The notes: generated by a model from the letters alone, not told the origin. 64,000 bases of DNA from Candidatus Enterousia intestinigallinarum (GCA_944407095.1 OX097180.1:682001-746000); one strand, 5' to 3'. Positions 40,187 to 49,639 are shown, counted from the stretch's first letter. Translations and numbers: made by a program.

Positions 40187-41628
40187 TATTTTTTACCAAC
40201 CGCCTTGGATATAGCACCAAATATTTGCTGGGGCGCGTTCCAGATTTTTTTACCCAAATCTTTGGCCCAGGTACCAAAGTCAAACTGCTCCTTGCCGCCG
40301 CCGGTCAGGATTCCGTCCACCTTTGGTTTTATGGCATAGAAATACAACAGGAACACCAACCCCATCATCAACAGAAATTCCCAACCGTCGCGCATAAAAT
40401 CAAACGCGCCCGGATATTCGCGTTCTACCGCGGCACGTTGGGCGGTAAAGCAATCACGGAATTTGTCTGCGTCCATTTCGCCGTCGGCGGTTGCGACCGT
40501 CTCGCACGTGGAAAATACATTTATTACGGATAATGTCTGGGCGTCCGGATTTTCCGCGACGCGTCCCATCATCGGCGGTAAAATTGCACTGTACCCGTCA
40601 ACCGGACCGGGGAAATATGCATCGGCGGCATACGCCACGACGGCATAGGTTATCAGAACCTTTAGCGTTATGCCGACGATTTGAATTGCAGATTTTACCA
40701 GCATATTTATTGCATTTTTAACTACGCCCGATGCCAGCGACCACGTTTGTTCAAATGCCGCCGCCGCTAATATCAGTGGCAGGAATATTATTAAAAACAC
40801 CAGTTTGAATACCACAGACAGTATTTGAAACACCAAATCAAATCCGATTATCAAAAACATCAACACCAGTGTCAGACCAGCAATCCACGTGAACAGCCCC
40901 CCGCCCAAATCCAACCAGGCATAATTCATCAGTGAAAAACCGCCCGCCGCCCCGGCCAGCATAACACTGTTTATATTGCCCATAACGCACATAAACGGTT
41001 GCAGTATCGGGTTTAATACATCGCCGGTGGTGGCGCCGTCAATACTTGCCATTGCGCCACATTGCGCGGCGTCTGATACGCCGGTTGCGGCCATAGACAA
41101 TTCTGCCCCGACAAACAGTACCGGTGTAATGGTTATGTTCGCAACGGTCTTTAGTGCCGCGACGCCACCCATACCCAGCGCGCCCATCAATGCGCCGACA
41201 ATCAGTACGCGCGCACCCTGGCGCCAAACCTTGTCAAACCAGCCGGCCAGTTCCAGCTTTTTTTCTTTTTCGTCCAGCGTCGCCGTCTTTTTCGTTGCGT
41301 CCCATATATACTGGCCCGTGTACACAAACAGGAATATTCCAAACCCAATGGCCAACAAAATCCAAATATTATCCACCATTGCTGTCCAGAACATTTCGGC
41401 TGCATTACCGATAACAGCAAATAGTTCCTGGATATACCCGCACAGGAAACATCCGTTTGCAGACGCAATGTCGCCGTTTTGTACGCCGATTGCGTTCATA
41501 AAACCGTTCATACTGGTGTATGTTATGGCCGCCCCGCCGATTGATGATGACAGGTACCATATACCGACACCCAACGCAATTGCGCCCATAATGAATTTAA
41601 TGGCAAACATAATCAGCGATGCTTTCAT
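40186..41628 (-). CDS. VirB6/TrbL-like T4SS membrane protein, copy 3
   Basis: 480 residues, polytopic, with an uncleaved N-terminal helix. The N-terminal periplasmic loop has CFLCGYIQELF; the other copies show CWGCPVF and CWSCQMF at the same place, a shared CxxC. Several hydrophobic helices follow, including a long run at 250-310, and a basic tail with KKIWNAPQQIFGAISK. A charged cytoplasmic loop (DEKEKKLELAGWFDKVW) lies near 115. The ATGA overlap with copy 2 indicates translational coupling. Confidence 0.68.
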   Translation of the reverse strand: MKASLIMFAIKFIMGAIALGVGIWYLSSSIGGAAITYTSMNGFMNAIGVQNGDIASANGCFLCGYIQELFAVIGNAAEMFWTAMVDNIWILLAIGFGIFLFVYTGQYIWDATKKTATLDEKEKKLELAGWFDKVWRQGARVLIVGALMGALGMGGVAALKTVANITITPVLFVGAELSMAATGVSDAAQCGAMASIDGATTGDVLNPILQPFMCVMGNINSVMLAGAAGGFSLMNYAWLDLGGGLFTWIAGLTLVLMFLIIGFDLVFQILSVVFKLVFLIIFLPLILAAAAFEQTWSLASGVVKNAINMLVKSAIQIVGITLKVLITYAVVAYAADAYFPGPVDGYSAILPPMMGRVAENPDAQTLSVINVFSTCETVATADGEMDADKFRDCFTAQRAAVEREYPGAFDFMRDGWEFLLMMGLVFLLYFYAIKPKVDGILTGGGKEQFDFGTWAKDLGKKIWNAPQQIFGAISKAVGKK

Positions 41629-42821
41629 TTGCCGCCCTTGCTATCCCCTTTTTCGCCACCGGACAAAATTGTTGCGCCGGCCTTTTTCACCGTTTCAACA
41701 ATATTGGTGGTCAGTTTCATTGCGTCATCGGCCAACTGTTCACTCAATTTGTTTTCCTGTGATACGCCAAACGAATCCAGAACCATTGACGTGACGTTTG
41801 GTATTTGACCGTAAATATAGTTTAGCACATAAACCAATATTACACATCCGCCGATTGTCATCGCGGCCAGATTGTCGCCCGATAAATCGCCTGCAAATAT
41901 ATTTCCACTGGTAATCAAATCCATAATTTCGGCGGCACTTTGCCCCGGCGCGGAAAAGAATTTTGCTATAATGACCATAATCACCGTATATGTCAATACC
42001 GCGGCCGCCAGAGCAATTATAGCATTTATCAGTTTTTTGAATTGCCCCGTTCCGACGTTTTTCCCCAGGGATGACAGCCAACCCGGCGCATCGCCACCCT
42101 TGAACGCAACCAGTATCAGCGACAATGGAAAGAAAAATGCAAAGAACGTCATCGCGACGATAATATCGGCAAAGTAAAAACAGAACCGTATAAATAATTT
42201 GAAAAATCCATAGAATAAATACAGCCCGATAAAGAACAGAATAATATGTTTAATCAGTGCGCCGATTCCCAACAGTGCGTCCAGTGAAAACGCTTTGTCC
42301 ATAACGGCGATGCCCAGTTTCATATATGATTGAAACTGTGTGATTGTTGTTTTCATCAGCATAATGATAGTATCGCGCAGTTGCGGCCGGTAAAATCCGT
42401 CATCTGACATTTCCATCGGCTGATAGGTTACGCGTTCATTTACAGTGTCTGGATTTGTTTTCAGCATACTTTGCGTATAAATCAGTGCGATATTTGCCAC
42501 TGGTTCAAATGTGATAGTTGTTACAAATCGTGGCATAACAATACCCATACTTAAAAACGCCAACGCCACCAGTGAATTTATCAAAACCGGCTTTAACGAT
42601 TTTTGATAGAACGGGTCTGTAACGCCGCCCTTCATATTTTTCCAAACTGCATTGATTACATAGAACGCAAACAACACACAGAATAAGATTGCACAGAATA
42701 TGACAAACTGGTCATATACGGCGGCCGCGGCGTCGGACACGATTTGAAACAAACGGTCAAACACCGGACAGCCCCAACACTGTACGGACGAATCCACCAA
42801 AGAGTTCATAAATCCGTTCAT
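41625..42821 (-). CDS. VirB6/TrbL-like T4SS membrane protein, copy 2
   Basis: 398 residues. N-terminus with SSVQCWGCPVFDRLF (CxxC), then four to six membrane helices, a periplasmic region around 120-170, and a Lys/Gly-rich C-terminal tail. It overlaps copy 1 and copy 3 by ATGA. No signal peptide. The shared N-terminal cysteine motif and position in the operon make it a paralogue of its neighbours; sequence identity otherwise looks low. Confidence 0.68.
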   Translation of the reverse strand: MNGFMNSLVDSSVQCWGCPVFDRLFQIVSDAAAAVYDQFVIFCAILFCVLFAFYVINAVWKNMKGGVTDPFYQKSLKPVLINSLVALAFLSMGIVMPRFVTTITFEPVANIALIYTQSMLKTNPDTVNERVTYQPMEMSDDGFYRPQLRDTIIMLMKTTITQFQSYMKLGIAVMDKAFSLDALLGIGALIKHIILFFIGLYLFYGFFKLFIRFCFYFADIIVAMTFFAFFFPLSLILVAFKGGDAPGWLSSLGKNVGTGQFKKLINAIIALAAAVLTYTVIMVIIAKFFSAPGQSAAEIMDLITSGNIFAGDLSGDNLAAMTIGGCVILVYVLNYIYGQIPNVTSMVLDSFGVSQENKLSEQLADDAMKLTTNIVETVKKAGATILSGGEKGDSKGGK

Positions 42822-44104
42822 TTCTTTTTAATCCACCCAAACGCCTTGCCCAGTGACGTGCCCCAATTCTTTACATTTTTAACCAGTTTTTTGGAATCGC
42901 CGGTCACCTGGTTGTACAGATTATCCATACCCTTGCCGACATAGGAATCCAGTTGTTCGCGCGTCATATTAAATATTCTGAACATCAAATAGAACGTCAG
43001 TATTGCCGACAACCACAGTATCGAATGCTGGCCAAATCCCAGTGCGCCGGATACGGCGGTTGGCACATTGGATGTCGCCGTCCCGCCCGCCGCCACAACA
43101 AACACCGATGAATTCCACCGGAACATTGCACGGATTACCGCAATATTCACGCACAGTATAAAAGCGCACGCAATCATTGTAATAACGATTTTTTGCAATG
43201 CCTTGGTAATGCCGCCAAATGCCGGCCATATATCCAACCATTTATCACTGGGCTTTACAACATACGCCAGAACTTGGAACGGGTATAAAACCAATGACAT
43301 ACCGAAGTTAAATATTGCCTGGATTATCAGCAGTGCCATAAACAGATTGCTGGCCACGAACGTGAACACCAACAGTATTCCGGTTACTATGTTTAACAGG
43401 TTTTCGCCACCGTGCGGTATCAATGTCATCAGTCCGCGCAGACCACTGTTTATAAAATCAAATCCGCGTTTGATAACCTGGTTGTTGACGTGCGATATTT
43501 CCGATACGGGCTGTACCAAAAATTCACAGCTTTCCTGGCTTATCCAGCCCTGTTGCACGACGGATTCGGGGCATTCGATTTTTGGTGCGCCCCCCACATC
43601 GTTGATAGTACCCAAAATACTTTCGGTATAGATAGCACCGAATTGTAAAAATGGATTTATCAGCCATTCGGTCAAATATACTGGCTTTAGTTGCAACAAT
43701 ACCGTTACGGCGATAATCGCGCGGATTGCGGGCTTTAGCATATTGGTTGCAATCGTCATACCGTCTATGCCGCCCGACATTTCGCCACCGCCCGAAAAAC
43801 CGAAAAATGATACCCAGGTTTTTGGGAAATACATTTTCAGCAGGTACAGCGCCATTGATACGGCCAGAAATCCCCACACCAGGATATAAATTATCCCGTC
43901 GCCGCGGCCGACAAAAAAATCATATCCGCCAGTCGCAACCGTCATCAGCGCGTCCAGTATTGTTGGAATCAGCGGGGCTAAATTCAGTGCATCAACAATC
44001 GTGCGATCCGCGGCAAAGGCCGCCACTGGCATAAACAGCACGCACGCGGCCGTTGCCATTATGCGCGCTGTTGCCGAAAAAATCGCACGTTTGAATAAAT
44101 TCAT
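42818..44104 (-). CDS. VirB6/TrbL-like T4SS membrane protein, copy 1
   Basis: 428 residues, first gene of the operon. Signal peptide (about 1-31), periplasmic segment, then hydrophobic helices and a basic tail (KKLVKNVKNWGTSLGKAF) that resembles the tail of copy 4. Its cysteines sit in a central periplasmic loop (IECPES, SCEFLVQ) rather than in an N-terminal CxxC. It starts 70 bp from the divergent copy 5; GAGAG precedes the ATG and a TATAAT (minus strand, 44132-44137) lies upstream. Confidence 0.68.
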   Translation of the reverse strand: MNLFKRAIFSATARIMATAACVLFMPVAAFAADRTIVDALNLAPLIPTILDALMTVATGGYDFFVGRGDGIIYILVWGFLAVSMALYLLKMYFPKTWVSFFGFSGGGEMSGGIDGMTIATNMLKPAIRAIIAVTVLLQLKPVYLTEWLINPFLQFGAIYTESILGTINDVGGAPKIECPESVVQQGWISQESCEFLVQPVSEISHVNNQVIKRGFDFINSGLRGLMTLIPHGGENLLNIVTGILLVFTFVASNLFMALLIIQAIFNFGMSLVLYPFQVLAYVVKPSDKWLDIWPAFGGITKALQKIVITMIACAFILCVNIAVIRAMFRWNSSVFVVAAGGTATSNVPTAVSGALGFGQHSILWLSAILTFYLMFRIFNMTREQLDSYVGKGMDNLYNQVTGDSKKLVKNVKNWGTSLGKAFGWIKKK

Positions 44105-44159
44105 TCTCTCTATAATTATTTTATCTTTTCAATTATATCACATTTGGGGCAAAATGTGG

Positions 44160-44165
44160 TATACT
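44160..44165 (+). promoter_or_regulatory. -10 box of VirB6-like copy 5, leaderless layout
   Basis: TATACT 8 nt before the ATG at 44174; no ribosome-binding site, weak -35. Confidence 0.4.
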
Positions 44166-44173
44166 TAAAAGCA

Positions 44174-45463
44174 ATGAACAGATTAAAAAAGTTCTGGATT
44201 GTTTTTTTATCGTTCCTGCCGTTTTCTGCGGGGGCGGTGGCGCCGTTTGTCGTTGGGGCGATTGCGGGCGTTGGTGTTATTGCCGGATTTTCAATTTACA
44301 GAACGGCTGCACCAGTCAATATGGCTGACGCATTGAATTTTTTCACCAGTTGCTGGTCGTGCCAAATGTTTTCGGAAATTATGGCAACTATGTCGGGACT
44401 GTTGCCACGGGTGTACAGTGCGATTGGGTCGGTAATATTGCCGTTTTCTGCCGGATTGATGGCGGTCTGGTTTGCGTGGAAACTGTTTTCTGGATTTATA
44501 AATGCAAAGATAGAAGAGCCCTGGTCAATAGTTAGTGATTTTGGGACAAAGTTTATAAAACTTGCGTTTGTGGGCGCGCTGTTGGCAGTGCCGTTGCCGC
44601 GATTGCTGACCAATATTGTCATAGAACCCATTTTTAACGTCGGTCTGTCATTAAACAGGGTTATTGCTGGAAATGATGAATTTGCCAAATGCGTTGTTGC
44701 AACGGCTGTTGCTGATCCAACGGCGGTCAGTGTGGATGTCGCCAATGCCGGGGCGTTTTCACCAAGATTGCGTCATAACCTTGCGTGCGAGGTTGCAAAT
44801 GTCCACCAGATGACGGGACTTGGGATGACGGTTGGCTGGACTATGCTGAATATGTCGTTTAACGAAGAATATATGCATCATATCCTGTGGGATATACCGA
44901 TTTTTCCGAATATACCGATTTTCTTTTCGGGACTGCTGATACTGTCGCTGTTCTTTTTTGCGTTGTTGCCAGTTCCGTTGTATTTTTTAGAAGTATTTAT
45001 AAAACTATCTATGGATTTGGTGATGTTGCCGTTTATGTTGATGTCGTGGCTGTTTAAGGGGTGGGCGATATTTCCAAACGGTGGTCGCAACATAAAAACA
45101 ATGATAGACGATGTTATCAAGGCAACTGGTGGGATTGCGCTGATTGGTGTTTTTGTAACATTTGCAGTTATGTTTTTGAACGCGGTGTTCGGCCGGTGGC
45201 AGGGTGCGGACAGATTGGCCACCGCATTGGCGCAAAACGATTCGACAATTTTGATGGACGGATTGATGATGCGCAACGACAGCATTATAACGATTCTGTT
45301 GATGGGAATTTTTGTCGCAATGTTTATGACAATGATACCAGCCCTGGTAAAAACGCTGTTTGCCAATGTGGCTGTGCCCAACAGTTTCTATGAAACGACA
45401 AAAAAGAACATAAATATTGTGTGGGGAAACCTTAAAAAATGGTACGCCGCACTAAAAAAATAA
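44174..45463 (+). CDS. VirB6/TrbL-like T4SS membrane protein, copy 5 (divergent)
   Basis: 429 residues from the ATG at 44174; the frame continues upstream to 44144 but through the -10 box. Signal peptide about 1-21, then FFTSCWSCQMF (CxxC as in copies 2 and 3), about seven hydrophobic helices and a short basic tail with KKWYAALKK. It is transcribed away from the four-gene operon. Other T4SS parts (VirB4, VirB8-VirB11, VirD4) are absent from the window. Confidence 0.68.
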   Translation: MNRLKKFWIVFLSFLPFSAGAVAPFVVGAIAGVGVIAGFSIYRTAAPVNMADALNFFTSCWSCQMFSEIMATMSGLLPRVYSAIGSVILPFSAGLMAVWFAWKLFSGFINAKIEEPWSIVSDFGTKFIKLAFVGALLAVPLPRLLTNIVIEPIFNVGLSLNRVIAGNDEFAKCVVATAVADPTAVSVDVANAGAFSPRLRHNLACEVANVHQMTGLGMTVGWTMLNMSFNEEYMHHILWDIPIFPNIPIFFSGLLILSLFFFALLPVPLYFLEVFIKLSMDLVMLPFMLMSWLFKGWAIFPNGGRNIKTMIDDVIKATGGIALIGVFVTFAVMFLNAVFGRWQGADRLATALAQNDSTILMDGLMMRNDSIITILLMGIFVAMFMTMIPALVKTLFANVAVPNSFYETTKKNINIVWGNLKKWYAALKK

Positions 45464-45517
45464 AAAATCAAGTGCTTTATTTAACCCGCACCCCTTTTTT
45501 GTATGTTCCGAATCTGA

Positions 45518-45523
45518 TATAAT
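45518..45523 (+). promoter_or_regulatory. -10 box, leaderless layout
   Basis: TATAAT 8 nt before the ATG at 45532, with no ribosome-binding site; the -35 element is not clear. Confidence 0.4.
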
Positions 45524-45531
45524 TCATAGCA

Positions 45532-46050
45532 ATGAAGCAGTTTCCGATTCTTTATTGGCCACGCAAGACAAACGCCGACCCAGAATATCAGTTGGCGCGC
45601 AAGGTTATAAATAGCGCGACTGGTGTTATGCCGGACGTTATGACTGGTGATATAGATGTTGTTGGTGTTTTGGAAAAAAATCCTAATGCGACGATATATT
45701 ATCCGGTGTTTTGTGAATCGACCGGTTGGTGGGGTGAATTGTTGGGTGGTGCGGCCGTTGTTACGGACAAACTGATTATATCACCGGAATGCCAGTTGAT
45801 GGTCATAGAATCAAAAACAGTCGCGGGAAATACCGCACGTGGTGGAAAAAATCAACTGTTGGCGGCGGAAATCTATCCAGCCAGCGGTTTTTTTAAGAAA
45901 ATGAATTCCGGCATTGCGACGGTGGCGGATATGCTGGCGACTGATGCGGGAACCATATTGGCATTGTTTGCGGGGAAAAGTCCGACGCAGTTCATAAATG
46001 TCCTGGAATCGACGGGAAATTCGTATTTGGGGTGTATTGGTCGTTACTAA
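45532..46050 (+). CDS. hypothetical protein
   Basis: 172 residues, soluble, no signal peptide. Mixed alpha/beta composition with a Gly/Trp-rich stretch (STGWWGELLGGAAVV). I recognise no family. It stands between the VirB6-like copy 5 and rpmE with its own -10 box directly at the start codon. Confidence 0.6.
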   Translation: MKQFPILYWPRKTNADPEYQLARKVINSATGVMPDVMTGDIDVVGVLEKNPNATIYYPVFCESTGWWGELLGGAAVVTDKLIISPECQLMVIESKTVAGNTARGGKNQLLAAEIYPASGFFKKMNSGIATVADMLATDAGTILALFAGKSPTQFINVLESTGNSYLGCIGRY

Positions 46051-46064
46051 TATGCTATTATTGC

Positions 46065-46092
46065 TTGATTTCTGGAAAAATACTTGTATAAT
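46065..46092 (+). promoter_or_regulatory. predicted sigma70 promoter of rpmE
   Basis: TTGATT (46065-46070), 16-bp spacer, TATAAT (46087-46092). Confidence 0.6.
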
Positions 46093-46126
46093 TTTCGGGC
46101 TTTATGGAAAATAAAAGGGTAATACG

Positions 46127-46339
46127 ATGAAAAAAGGAATTCATCCGGAATATCACGAAATCAACGTCACAATGACGGACGGCAATACCGTTAAAATGTA
46201 TTCTTCGGTTAAAAAGGACTTGGTTTTGTCCACAGATAACCTGAATCATTCCGCCTGGACGGGTCAACGCAGCAACACTGGTGAAAAGGGTGCGCGTGCG
46301 GCTGGTTTCAAAAGCAAGTTTGCCGGTTTCAATTTTTAA
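46127..46339 (+). CDS. rpmE: 50S ribosomal protein L31
   Basis: 70 residues, MKKGIHPEYHEINVTMTDG start typical of L31. The zinc-binding cysteines of the C+ form are missing, so this is a zinc-independent L31. The gene has its own promoter and is followed 30 bp later by the IMPase-fold gene. Confidence 0.93.
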   Translation: MKKGIHPEYHEINVTMTDGNTVKMYSSVKKDLVLSTDNLNHSAWTGQRSNTGEKGARAAGFKSKFAGFNF

Positions 46340-46369
46340 TAACACAATACAGCACCACGGGGCGGGGCA

Positions 46370-47074
46370 ATGGAACTGTTGATAAAGGGTTCAACCGAAT
46401 TAAACAAAATGTTTATGGCGTTGCAGCGGACTGCGTCCGGCCTGCGTCACGATTTCGGTGAAGTTGAAAACCTGCAACAATCCCTGCACGGGGCGCGCGA
46501 TTTTGTGAAAAAGGCCGCCGCCCGGATAGAAGAAAGTATTTTGTCTGACCTGTTGTTGGTGCGTCCATCGGCGGGTTTGTTGACGCCTAATGTTACCCAG
46601 ACGGGTGACGGGCGTGATGAATTCGTGTTGGCGTTATCAGGTGCGGCGAACTTTGTTCGTGCAAATTCGCATTTTGCAATTTCATTGGCGTTGCGTTCGG
46701 GCGATGAAACAAAAATCGCGTTGGTGTATGCGCCGATTGATGAACGCCTGTTTTATGCGGAACTGGGGCGGGGGGCGTATATGTTTTCCGCGTATCATTC
46801 CGCACGTATCCGTGTTTCAAATCTGTCGGATCCATTGGATTTAACCGTTGCATATAATACGTCCGACGAACGTAAAACCATTGGTGATGTTCGCCGTACT
46901 GGTTGTCCGGCATTGGATTTGGCGTGGGTTGCCGCGGGCAAGTTTGATGCGTTTGTCTCAGACGCGTTGGATTATGCTGAAATTGCGGCGGGCGATTTAC
47001 TGGTACGCGAAGCGGGTGGAAAAATCGAAATGGGGGCCGATTTGGTTGCCACAAACGGACACGTGGAACTGTAA
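46370..47074 (+). CDS. inositol-monophosphatase-fold protein lacking the metal ligands (SuhB-like pseudoenzyme)
   Basis: 234 residues aligning along the whole SuhB/IMPase fold: HFAISLALR, VYAPIDERLFYAELGRGAY, RRTGCPALDLAWVAAGKFDAF and AAGDLLVREAGG. The catalytic positions are lost: the DPIDGT box is LALSGA, the EE motif is LLTPNV, the VD pair is VKK, and the Asp of WDxAAG is Glu in EIAAG. The protein is therefore probably not a phosphatase. SuhB also has a catalysis-independent role with NusA in rRNA antitermination; whether this protein keeps it is inference. Located 30 bp behind rpmE. Confidence 0.82.
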   Translation: MELLIKGSTELNKMFMALQRTASGLRHDFGEVENLQQSLHGARDFVKKAAARIEESILSDLLLVRPSAGLLTPNVTQTGDGRDEFVLALSGAANFVRANSHFAISLALRSGDETKIALVYAPIDERLFYAELGRGAYMFSAYHSARIRVSNLSDPLDLTVAYNTSDERKTIGDVRRTGCPALDLAWVAAGKFDAFVSDALDYAEIAAGDLLVREAGGKIEMGADLVATNGHVEL

Positions 47075-47094
47075 TCGGTTGCATTGCCAATAAT

Positions 47095-47117
47095 GCCGCC
47101 ACTGGCGGTTTTTTATT
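47095..47117 (+). terminator. rho-independent terminator
   Basis: Stem CCGCC / GGCGG with loop ACT, followed by TTTTTTATTTT. Confidence 0.75.
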
Positions 47118-47144
47118 TTACTGATGTGACGTGGAATACAAAAC

Positions 47145-47173
47145 TTGCAAAGGGCGAACAAATATCCTAAAAT
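47145..47173 (+). promoter_or_regulatory. predicted promoter of the PBP1A gene, leaderless layout
   Basis: TTGCAA (47145-47150), 17-bp spacer, TAAAAT (47168-47173), then 9 nt to the ATG at 47183. Confidence 0.55.
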
Positions 47174-47182
47174 TTGATAGCT

Positions 47183-49231
47183 ATGAAATTCAAAAAATTT
47201 TTGCGTATTTTTCTGAATATACTGTTTTGGGGATTTACAATCGGTATTGCTGCATTGGCGGTACTGGTGTTTATTTACGGAAACGATTTGCCGGATTATA
47301 AAAAATTGGCGACTTATGCACCGCCGGTTGCAACCCGACTGTATGCGTCCGACGGCAGTTTGTTGATAGAATATGCCGAAGAACGTCGTGTATTTATCGA
47401 TTATGACGATATGCCGGCCCAGTTGGTGAACGCGTTTGTTGCGGCCGAAGACCAGAATTTCTGGACGCATCCTGGTATTGATGTCCAGGGAATTATGCGT
47501 GCGTTGGTGAACAACGGTTTGCATATGATGGGATTTAACGCGCGTTTTTCCGGTGCATCAACCATAACGCAACAGGTGGCTAAGAATTTTTTCCTGACGT
47601 CTGAACGTACTATTTCGCGCAAGATTAAAGAGGCGATTTTGGCTCTGCGCCTGGAACGTACATTTTCCAAGGAACATATTTTAACCCTGTATATGAATCA
47701 GATATATTTGGGATCGCGCGCGTATGGCGTTGGTTCTGCGGCATTGATGTATTTTAATAAACCGGTTTCTGATTTGACATTGTCTGAATGTGCATTTTTG
47801 GCCGCACTGCCCAAGGCGCCAAATAACCGTGATAATGCAATTGAACGACGCAATTACGTCCTGCGTCGTATGGTGGAAGAAAAATATATAACCCAGGCCC
47901 AGGCAGACGCCGCCGCAGCCGAAGAATTAAATATAAACAGTGGCTTTACCGCCCAAATGGACGAAGATTTTCAATACTTTGCCGAAGATGTTCGTCGCCA
48001 GTTATTGGAAACACTGGGGCGCGAAACATTGTATAACCAGGGATTGTATATAAAGACCACGATAGTTCCAGAATTACAACACGCTGCATCTGCCGCATTG
48101 AACAAGGAACTGGACAGATACAATTCTGTTCGCGGTGAAAACGAACCAAAATTACAGGGTGCGATTATCGCGATGAATCCACATACCGGTCGTATTGTTG
48201 CAATGTCTGGCGGCCGTTCGTTCCGTGAAAGTTCGTTTAACCGTGCGACCCAGGCAATGCGCCAAATCGGCAGTACTATAAAGCCGTTCGTATATCTGGC
48301 CGCATTGGAACGTGGCACATCGCCCCAGGCACTGATATTGGATGCGCCGATTGTCGGATGGCGTGAAAATGATACGCTGTGGAAACCGGAAAATTATGAT
48401 AAAAAATTCCTGGGCGATATTCCGTTGCGTTTTGCATTGGAAACATCGCGTAATGTACCGGCGGTGCGCCTGGTGCAAAGTTTGGGTGTTGAAAACGCGA
48501 TTGAGGTTGCACAGCGTTTCGGTGTCTATCCGTCCAATTTGCCAAATGTGAATTTGTCGTTGGCATTGGGGTCGGGTGAAACGACACTGCAGCGTTTGGT
48601 TCAGGGATATTCTGCGTTTGTGAACGGTGGATATCTGATTCAGCCGAAACTGGTTGATTATATCCAGGACAGATATGGCCACACACTGGACGGAAATAGT
48701 GTTGAGTTAGTAAAATGGCAAGAAGACCTGTTGCCGCCAGAAAAGATATCTGATGAACAGCCATTGTCTGACCCGCAGAGTTTGTATCAAATGGTATCGA
48801 TTTTACAGGGTGTTGTTGAACGTGGTACTGGGAAACAGGCGCGTGTTCCGGGTCACACAATCGCGGGTAAAACTGGTACGACCAACGACGTCAAGGATAT
48901 ATGGTTTGTTGGATTTTCCAAGAATTTGATTGCTGGCGTATATCTGGGATTTGATATGCCGGCGCCCCTGGGACGTGGCGCGGGCAGTCATATGGCTGCG
49001 CGTGTATTTGCGGACTTTATGAAAACTGCATTGGCGAACGAAACAAACCAGCCGTTTTCCGTACCTGACGGATTGACTTTTATGCGTGTGAATCGTATGT
49101 CTGGGGCGTCCGCATCAGACGATCCAAACGGTACAATTATTACAGAAGCATTTAAGCCCGGACAAAAACCGAACCCCGCGCCAAAGAAATCCCAGGCGCA
49201 ATCAGGGCCGGTTGTTGGTGGTGTGTTTTAA
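47183..49231 (+). CDS. mrcA: penicillin-binding protein 1A (bifunctional)
   Basis: 682 residues from the ATG at 47183; a TTG nine bases earlier is less likely. One N-terminal membrane helix (about 10-35). The glycosyltransferase domain has EDQNFWTHPGIDVQGI with the catalytic Glu, and TITQQVAKNFFL. The transpeptidase domain has the Ser box GSTIKPF, the SxN segment SRNVPAVR and KTGTT. It polymerises and crosslinks peptidoglycan. At 682 residues it is shorter than the enterobacterial protein (about 850) and probably lacks the OB-fold insertion. Confidence 0.95.
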   Translation: MKFKKFLRIFLNILFWGFTIGIAALAVLVFIYGNDLPDYKKLATYAPPVATRLYASDGSLLIEYAEERRVFIDYDDMPAQLVNAFVAAEDQNFWTHPGIDVQGIMRALVNNGLHMMGFNARFSGASTITQQVAKNFFLTSERTISRKIKEAILALRLERTFSKEHILTLYMNQIYLGSRAYGVGSAALMYFNKPVSDLTLSECAFLAALPKAPNNRDNAIERRNYVLRRMVEEKYITQAQADAAAAEELNINSGFTAQMDEDFQYFAEDVRRQLLETLGRETLYNQGLYIKTTIVPELQHAASAALNKELDRYNSVRGENEPKLQGAIIAMNPHTGRIVAMSGGRSFRESSFNRATQAMRQIGSTIKPFVYLAALERGTSPQALILDAPIVGWRENDTLWKPENYDKKFLGDIPLRFALETSRNVPAVRLVQSLGVENAIEVAQRFGVYPSNLPNVNLSLALGSGETTLQRLVQGYSAFVNGGYLIQPKLVDYIQDRYGHTLDGNSVELVKWQEDLLPPEKISDEQPLSDPQSLYQMVSILQGVVERGTGKQARVPGHTIAGKTGTTNDVKDIWFVGFSKNLIAGVYLGFDMPAPLGRGAGSHMAARVFADFMKTALANETNQPFSVPDGLTFMRVNRMSGASASDDPNGTIITEAFKPGQKPNPAPKKSQAQSGPVVGGVF

Positions 49232-49285
49232 TAACACGCTGTGGCAAAATATGTTATAATCTTGTTAAACGAAAGGGGGACTGTT

Positions 49286-49585
49286 ATGAAAAAATTTATG
49301 CTTTTTGGATTGATGGCATTTGCGCTGGCTGCGTGTAGTGATACTAATGATGGTACGTCTATTACGTGCGGTGGATATGATATCGCAATAAATATGGCGG
49401 CTGATGGTGAATCTATGACAGCGGTAATCAATGGTGATGAAATGACACTGGTGCACGCGATTTCTGCGTCTGGTGCACGATATGTCGGTGAATTGAACGA
49501 TACGATTGTGACGCTGTGGAATCAGGGCACAACCTGGACTATGTTTTTGAACGATGATGCACCGATTGATTGCGTCGCGAAATAA
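49286..49585 (+). CDS. MliC/PliC-like lysozyme-inhibitor lipoprotein
   Basis: 99 residues from the ATG at 49286, behind GAAAGGGGG. A lipoprotein signal with lipobox LAAC at about 13-16. The mature part has a Cys near the start (TCGGYD) and near the end (DCVAK) for a disulfide, and the MliC signature SASGARYVGEL followed by LWNQGTTW. MliC proteins block host C-type lysozyme from the envelope. It is placed between PBP1A and mraY, fitting cell-wall defence. Confidence 0.82.
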   Translation: MKKFMLFGLMAFALAACSDTNDGTSITCGGYDIAINMAADGESMTAVINGDEMTLVHAISASGARYVGELNDTIVTLWNQGTTWTMFLNDDAPIDCVAK

Positions 49586-49639
49586 TTTCATTTTTGTGAT
49601 TTATATGATAAAATGTCAGCATAAGTGAAGGAGATTCTT

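Noticed and set aside
46370..47074. Active inositol monophosphatase
   Set aside because: All metal-binding motifs are replaced, so catalytic activity is unlikely.
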